Assembly (NCBI GenBank): GCA_905221605.1 | Contig: CAJNDS010000259.1 | Span: 38,813 to 102,812 of the forward strand | Source of the DNA: Symbiodinium natans | Taxonomy: Eukaryota > Sar > Dinophyceae > Suessiales > Symbiodiniaceae | Direction of reading: 5' to 3' | DNA: 64,000 nt | Shown: piece by piece, positions 59,990 to 64,000 of the stretch | Layout of the letters: each line of letters starts with the position of its first letter | Position numbering within the stretch: the first letter of the stretch is position 1 | Program-made: the position numbers and the translations under genes | The notes under the pieces: model-generated | What the model was told of the DNA's origin: nothing | The model's input: only the letters and a program-made list of their open reading frames with translations | The model's database searches: none

Positions 59990-60142
59990 ATGGCTGAGCG
60001 CACCACGTGGCGGGATATGAAGGTCGAGCAGATGTCAAAACGGCAGTTCAAGAAGCATCAGCATCACTTGGCCAGGAAACGCTTTGAGGAACGAGCTAGG
60101 GGAACAAAGGGTTCAGCACAGAGGAGCCAGGAGGGCTGCTGA
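59990..60142 (+). CDS. 50-residue basic protein, plus strand
   Basis: ATG in good context (gtcATGG) to TGA. MAERTTWRDMKVEQMSKRQF then a His/Arg-rich helix. It is intronless, not recognised and too short for confident assignment. It lies just right of the inverted repeat, which may suggest a degenerate mobile element. Confidence 0.4.
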   Translation: MAERTTWRDMKVEQMSKRQFKKHQHHLARKRFEERARGTKGSAQRSQEGC

Positions 60143-60347
60143 GAGCTTGTGCCTGTGGGACGTTGCCTCTTGGGATTTAGGGTTTAGGGTTTAGGGTTTA
60201 GTGTTCAGGGGTGATTCGAGACTTCTCAACCACCATAGGGCAGATTCGTCGGGGAGTTTAGCGGTTTAGGGGGGTTTTGGGGTTTAGCGGTTTAGGATTT
60301 AGGGTTTCGGGTTTAGGGCTTAGAGCTTAGGGTCTCGAAGCCCAGAC

Positions 60348-60404
60348 CGCTTCGGGCCCGGCGGGCAGCATCAACCACGTGAGGCCACCGCCGCTTTTCT
60401 CGGC
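60348..60404 (-). CDS. exon, unrecognised
   Basis: 57 nt, phase 0, after TCACAG, donor GTCTGG. AEKSGGGLTWLMLPAGPEA. Confidence 0.45.
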
Positions 60405-60604
60405 CTGTGAAGTGCTTGGGTAGTGAAGGAGAATTTCAGGAAAAGGGCCCTCAAACCCCAAAAACCCTCCGTAGCACCGAGCCGCTTGAGAATGAAGCCC
60501 GAAGCCGTGTCAGCCATTGATGGTTGATGCATGGGGGTTTCGGGATGGAGCGAGCTCTCCGGCATAAGCCCTCCTCCATGAAGTCTTTTATGTTTTTTCG
60601 TACT

Positions 60605-60980
60605 TCTCCTCTTCTTCTTCTTTTTATTCTTATTATTCTTCTTATTCTTCTTCTTCTTCTTCTGCTTCTTCTTCTTCTTCCTATTCTTATTCTTCTTCTT
60701 CTTCTTCTTCTTCTTCTTCTTCTTCTTCTTCTTCTTCTTCTTCTTCTTCTTCTTCTTCTTCTTCTTCTTCTTCTTCTTCTTCTTCTTCTTCTTCTTCTTC
60801 TTCTTCTTCTTCTTCTTCTTCTTCTTCTTCTTCTTCTTCTTCTTCTTCTTCTTCTTCTTCTTCTTCTTCTTCTTCTTCTTCTTCTTCTTCTTCTTCTGCT
60901 TCTTCTGCTGCTTCTTCTGCTGCTTCTTCTGCTGCTTCTTCTGCTGCTTCTTCTTCTTCTTCTGCTTCTTCTCCTCCTTC
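60605..60980. repeat. (TTC)n microsatellite
   Basis: Almost pure ttc repeat over about 330 bp, with ttctgctgc variants at the right end. It creates spurious poly-Lys, poly-Arg, poly-Glu and poly-Leu frames. Confidence 0.95.
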
Positions 60981-61026
60981 TCTCTCCCTCCACTCATGGC
61001 CCCCTCCCCGAAGGGAGGAAGGGAGG

Positions 61027-61073
<47 letters not shown>

Positions 61074-61363
61074 ACCCGAAAGGCTTCCTACTTGTCGCTC
61101 TCTCACACGCCTGCCTGGGTTTGGGCCGCCTCCTCTTTGCTGCCCTCGACAGCCTCAGGATCCACCAACCCCTCAAGTCTGACACCTGACTCCTGGCACC
61201 TAACACACCAAAACGGAGGCTGGGTACGGGCTTTTTCCAGCTGGTGAGGCGGCGGCAGGAGGTGCAGCAGCTGAAACAATCCTCGAGCAACGGAGAGTCT
61301 GACATGCATTTCCCCGGCAGAAACTCACCATCTTCACTTGCGCACTCATGGGCGCGCACTTCT

Positions 61364-61897
61364 TCACATCAGGTCTTGAAGCCTCATGCAACGCTCGGGC
61401 CCCGACACAGGAGGCGTTGCGTTGGCTCCACTCGAGTTGGAGGCCTTGTCTTCTCCTTCCTTCTCCTTGTCCTCGGATTCCTTGGTGCTGGTTTCAGGCA
61501 CCGTCGTCGCTGCTGCGGTTGTGGCTGCAGCTGTGGTTGGTGCTGCAGTCGTGGCAGCTGCTGTGGTGGCAGCCGCCGTGGTAGCCGGCGTGGTTGTTGT
61601 GGGTTTCTTGTCGTCCTCATCCTCATCGTTTGGCATGGCCATGGTCAAGGGAACGTTGCCCTGCCCCATGGCCATGCCATTTCCCATGCCTGCAGACATC
61701 CCACCAGCTCCCGCGACAGGGCTCATGACCTGGCGAAGAGGAGTCCCCGCGCCCTCAACAAAGAAACAAAGGCTTCTCAAGTTGAGAACCGCACCGCAGG
61801 CATCTGCTTCTCTTGGAGCAAGCTGCTGTTGCTCGTGACCTCCCGGTGCACATGAGAGCTCAGGCTCGAAAGGTTCGGGAACTGAGCCAGAGATCAT
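61364..61897 (-). CDS. Thr/Ala mucin-like protein or exon
   Basis: 177 codons from an ATG (61895-61897) to TGA. The N-terminal half is ordinary, with a Gly/Met stretch (GMSAGMGNGMAMGQGNVPLT). Residues about 100-150 are TTAAATTAA repeats typical of O-glycosylated stalks, then an acidic Lys/Glu segment. In another frame the sequence continues to a GTGAGT donor near 61.33 kb (PDVKKCAPMSAQVKM), so the true 3' end may be spliced. Confidence 0.5.
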   Translation of the reverse strand: MISGSVPEPFEPELSCAPGGHEQQQLAPREADACGAVLNLRSLCFFVEGAGTPLRQVMSPVAGAGGMSAGMGNGMAMGQGNVPLTMAMPNDEDEDDKKPTTTTPATTAAATTAAATTAAPTTAAATTAAATTVPETSTKESEDKEKEGEDKASNSSGANATPPVSGPERCMRLQDLM

Positions 61898-61983
61898 ACT
61901 TGCTTGACAGACAGTTGACTCCAAACGCCTAAACCCTAAACCCTAAACCCTAAACCCTAAACCCCAAACCCTAAAACCTAAAC

Positions 61984-62106
61984 CCCGAAACGGCTTGGCA
62001 TTGAGGCCGTGGGTCAAGGTGGCTAAATGCGGCTAAGGTCAGGTCCTGCAGAAGCAGGGCCCAGCTCTCATCCACCTGGGCATCCTTGCGCATGAGCCTT
62101 GGATTC
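61984..62106 (-). CDS. exon, helical
   Basis: 123 nt after GTGCAG, ending GG|GTTTAG. NPRLMRKDAQVDESWALLLQ DLTLAAFSHLDPRPQCQAVS. Opposed arrays on both sides. Confidence 0.55.
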
Positions 62107-62235
62107 CTGCACTTGGGGGTATAGGGTTTAGGGTTTAGGGGTTAGGGGTTAGGGGTTAGGGGTTTAAAGCTTAAGGTTCAGGGTTTGGGGTTCGGGCTTT
62201 CAGACTGGGAGTGGAGGCTCAGGGTGGGGACCTAC

Positions 62236-62320
62236 CGTAGCTTCCAAGGCTCGTGCTGCATCTGAAAGGGGGCGGGCGATGATGCTTTGGGGGTCAGAGT
62301 TTCCAGGCCGCATCAGGCCA
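62236..62320 (-). CDS. exon with canonical donor
   Basis: 85 nt after CATCAG, donor GTAGGT. GLMRPGNSDPQSIIARPLSD AARALEAT. The phase with 61984 does not close, so another exon may intervene. Confidence 0.45.
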
Positions 62321-62358
62321 CTGATGGGTCATCGTTTGCACTAGAAGGCAGCTGCTAC

Positions 62359-62478
62359 CGCAGCCGCTGCCTTGTTGCCCAAAAGCACAAGCCCTTTACT
62401 GCTGAAGCTACTTAGCTTCAGCTCCTGAGCTACTGGAGAATCCAAATGGGAAATGCTCAAGAACACCATATTGTTCAT
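62359..62478 (-). CDS. exon candidate
   Basis: 120 nt, phase 0, after GACCAG, donor GTAGCA. MNNMVFLSISHLDSPVAQEL KLSSFSSKGLVLLGNKAAAA. A second frame (EQYGVLEHFPFGFSSSSGAE) is also open; the choice is uncertain. Confidence 0.4.
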
Positions 62479-62617
62479 CTGGTCCTCTCCCATGAAGTGT
62501 GGGCAACCGTTTCAATGACTGAAATCGAGACGACGCCGGGAGCTAGCACGACCACTGACATCATCACATCCGTGGCTTAAGACAGCAAACTCAGCGGGCG
62601 GGCATTTTTGGTCGGTG

Positions 62618-64000
62618 TCAAGGACTGCTCTTGCCAAGCACTTGTGGCGAAGCGGCTGTTGCAGAATTGACCTGCCCATGAGAGGACGGTGGTCCTATGT
62701 CGGATAGAGACAGCGACGCTGCAAAGTTGCACGCTGCTCGCACAAGCAGACTGCCGCTACCAAACAAAGCCAGCGACCACGCAAGGGCGCAAGAGTCATC
62801 GCAGTTCGGGGCCAAGTTGTAATCGCTGACAGCACCAGCCACGAAGGGCCCGATGCCCATTCCAACCGACCAGCACATCTCAAGCATGCCTTGCACAGTC
62901 CCACGCCGGCCGACGCCCAACCTCTGTACAACTGTCTGAACTCCTTGTCTAAAGCACCCAACCACCACACCAAACGCAGTGAACAAGATCAGCAAGGCGA
63001 AGGATGGCGCCGCGATGGCTGCAACACCGCACATGATTCCGACCGCGTCGCCGAAGGATGCAAACCAAAGGTTGACCCGAAGGTCACCGCTGCGCCGGAA
63101 GACGCGATCGATCAGGTGGCCGACGATGAAGCTGCTCATGACCCCTGTGATGCCCAACACGGGGCCCATGACGAGGCCGACCCCTGCTGCCTCCACGTTG
63201 TGGCGTCGCTCTGCGAAGGCGGATAGGAAGCGGCCTTGGCCGGACAGCATCCCAGTTGCCAGCGCGCCGAGCATCAGCAGCCTCAGGGCCCTCAAGGACA
63301 GCAGCTCGCGGATGTCAGAAAGGACACCCTCCTTGGGAGGCCCCTCTTCTGCAGTCCGCGGCACCGTGAAACAGAAGAAGAGCGCAACGATGACCTGCGG
63401 GGAGGCCACGACCCAGAAGGCCCATCTCCAGCCACGGGACGTGACCAGGGCGCCCCCGGCCGCGAAGCCCACGAGCCCGCCCAGCGCACTCCCCGCGTGG
63501 TAGTAGCCCATGGCCGTGGCCATCTCTTCGGCCGCAAAGTAGTCAGAAAGCAGGGCCAAAGTCACCGGGAAGCCAGCACAGTTGGCCACCCCTGCCAGCA
63601 GCCGACAGAGCAGAGTCACCTCAAAGGACGGGGAGCTGCCAGTGGCGAAGGTGGCCGCCGCCCAGCCGAAGACCCCTGCGCCGATCAGGCGGGCTCTGGG
63701 CACGTGGTCCGCGAGCCGACCCACAGGGCCCGTGGCCAAGGGCACAATCCAGAGCGATGCCGAGGCGAGGAGCCCCACCTGACTGTCCGTCAAATTGAAG
63801 TCTGCCTTCATCGACTCCATGGCAATGGAGAGCACGGTGCGGTCCAGCCACTCGCACATCACCATCATCGAGCAGCAGGCCAGCACCCAGTGCCTTCGTT
63901 GCAAGCCGTCTTTGTAGAATCGCGAGGCTTGCTTCAGGTCCTCTGGAACAGTCGACTCCCCCACTTCGCCTACACTGGGTGCTGCGGTGCTCGCGGAGGG
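62618..64000 (-). CDS. major facilitator superfamily transporter, 5' end beyond window
   Basis: The open frame of 461 codons extends to the right edge without an ATG; the GTG at 63964 is not a plausible eukaryotic start, so the protein is N-terminally incomplete here. About 12 hydrophobic segments. The first loop reads GRLADHVPRARLIGAGVFGW, a variant of the MFS loop 2-3 motif (G.LaDr.GrR). Segment 1 carries EWLDRTVLSIAMESMKADF, as in Spinster-like and organic-anion MFS carriers. An intracellular loop at about 205-220 separates the halves. The C-terminal 30 residues are polar. The substrate cannot be inferred. It is intron-free over the visible part, unlike its neighbours. Confidence 0.85.
   Translation of the reverse strand, partial: PSASTAAPSVGEVGESTVPEDLKQASRFYKDGLQRRHWVLACCSMMVMCEWLDRTVLSIAMESMKADFNLTDSQVGLLASASLWIVPLATGPVGRLADHVPRARLIGAGVFGWAAATFATGSSPSFEVTLLCRLLAGVANCAGFPVTLALLSDYFAAEEMATAMGYYHAGSALGGLVGFAAGGALVTSRGWRWAFWVVASPQVIVALFFCFTVPRTAEEGPPKEGVLSDIRELLSLRALRLLMLGALATGMLSGQGRFLSAFAERRHNVEAAGVGLVMGPVLGITGVMSSFIVGHLIDRVFRRSGDLRVNLWFASFGDAVGIMCGVAAIAAPSFALLILFTAFGVVVGCFRQGVQTVVQRLGVGRRGTVQGMLEMCWSVGMGIGPFVAGAVSDYNLAPNCDDSCALAWSLALFGSGSLLVRAACNFAASLSLSDIGPPSSHGQVNSATAASPQVLGKSSP

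Noticed and set aside
60371-61189. Poly-Lys, poly-Glu, poly-Arg and poly-Leu proteins
   Set aside because: Translations of the (TTC)n and (GA)n microsatellites in every frame.

Overview
Eukaryotic nuclear DNA, most likely from a dinoflagellate or a close alveolate relative. Reasons: plant/alveolate-type telomere-like repeats (TTTAGGG) scattered throughout; coding signal almost entirely on the minus strand in very small exons; introns whose exon frames only close if GC and GA donors are allowed beside GT, as described for dinoflagellates; and a plastid-style N-terminal presequence on one protein. The species cannot be told from the sequence alone. No rRNA, tRNA, CRISPR or bacterial operon was seen. 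Most open frames longer than 60 codons are chance frames in repeats.

Layout, read in the sense (minus) direction from the right edge. 64.0-62.6 kb: 3' part of an intron-poor MFS transporter, cut by the window edge. 62.5-46.6 kb: dispersed exons of one or more unrecognised genes, including several weak RCC1-like blades, a Cys-rich exon and a transmembrane exon; a repeat block (47.7-53.1 kb) holds a 158-bp satellite, degenerate AT-rich repeats and G/T-rich minisatellites. 44.1-20.8 kb: about 38 micro-exons of a large RCC1-repeat protein. From 35.3 to 20.8 kb nearly every splice phase agrees and successive exons join into beta-propeller blades. A complete intronless methionine sulfoxide reductase A gene (23.57-24.45 kb) lies inside one of its introns on the same strand. 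19.4-9.6 kb: micro-exons of a protein whose middle resembles the GAP-related domain of IQGAP proteins, with the arginine-finger position apparently substituted. 8.8-8.4 kb: a 160-residue single-exon ORF. 5.0-2.0 kb: five more exons. 1.06-0 kb: three exons of a coiled-coil protein running off the left edge. A few exon-like frames lie on the plus strand.

The most striking property is architectural. Seen on the plus strand, exon after exon is bracketed by CCCTAAA arrays on its left and TTTAGGG arrays on its right. Many introns therefore start with TTTAGGG and end with CCCTAAA in the sense direction, and could fold through complementary telomere-like arms. Several donors are supplied by the repeat itself (G|GTTTAGGG). 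The introns also carry at least two families of short inverted-repeat elements, one copied just downstream of two unrelated donors, which looks like introner behaviour. Exon ends were found by eye from AG/GT/GC/GA sites, frame and phase; no alignment or transcript was available.
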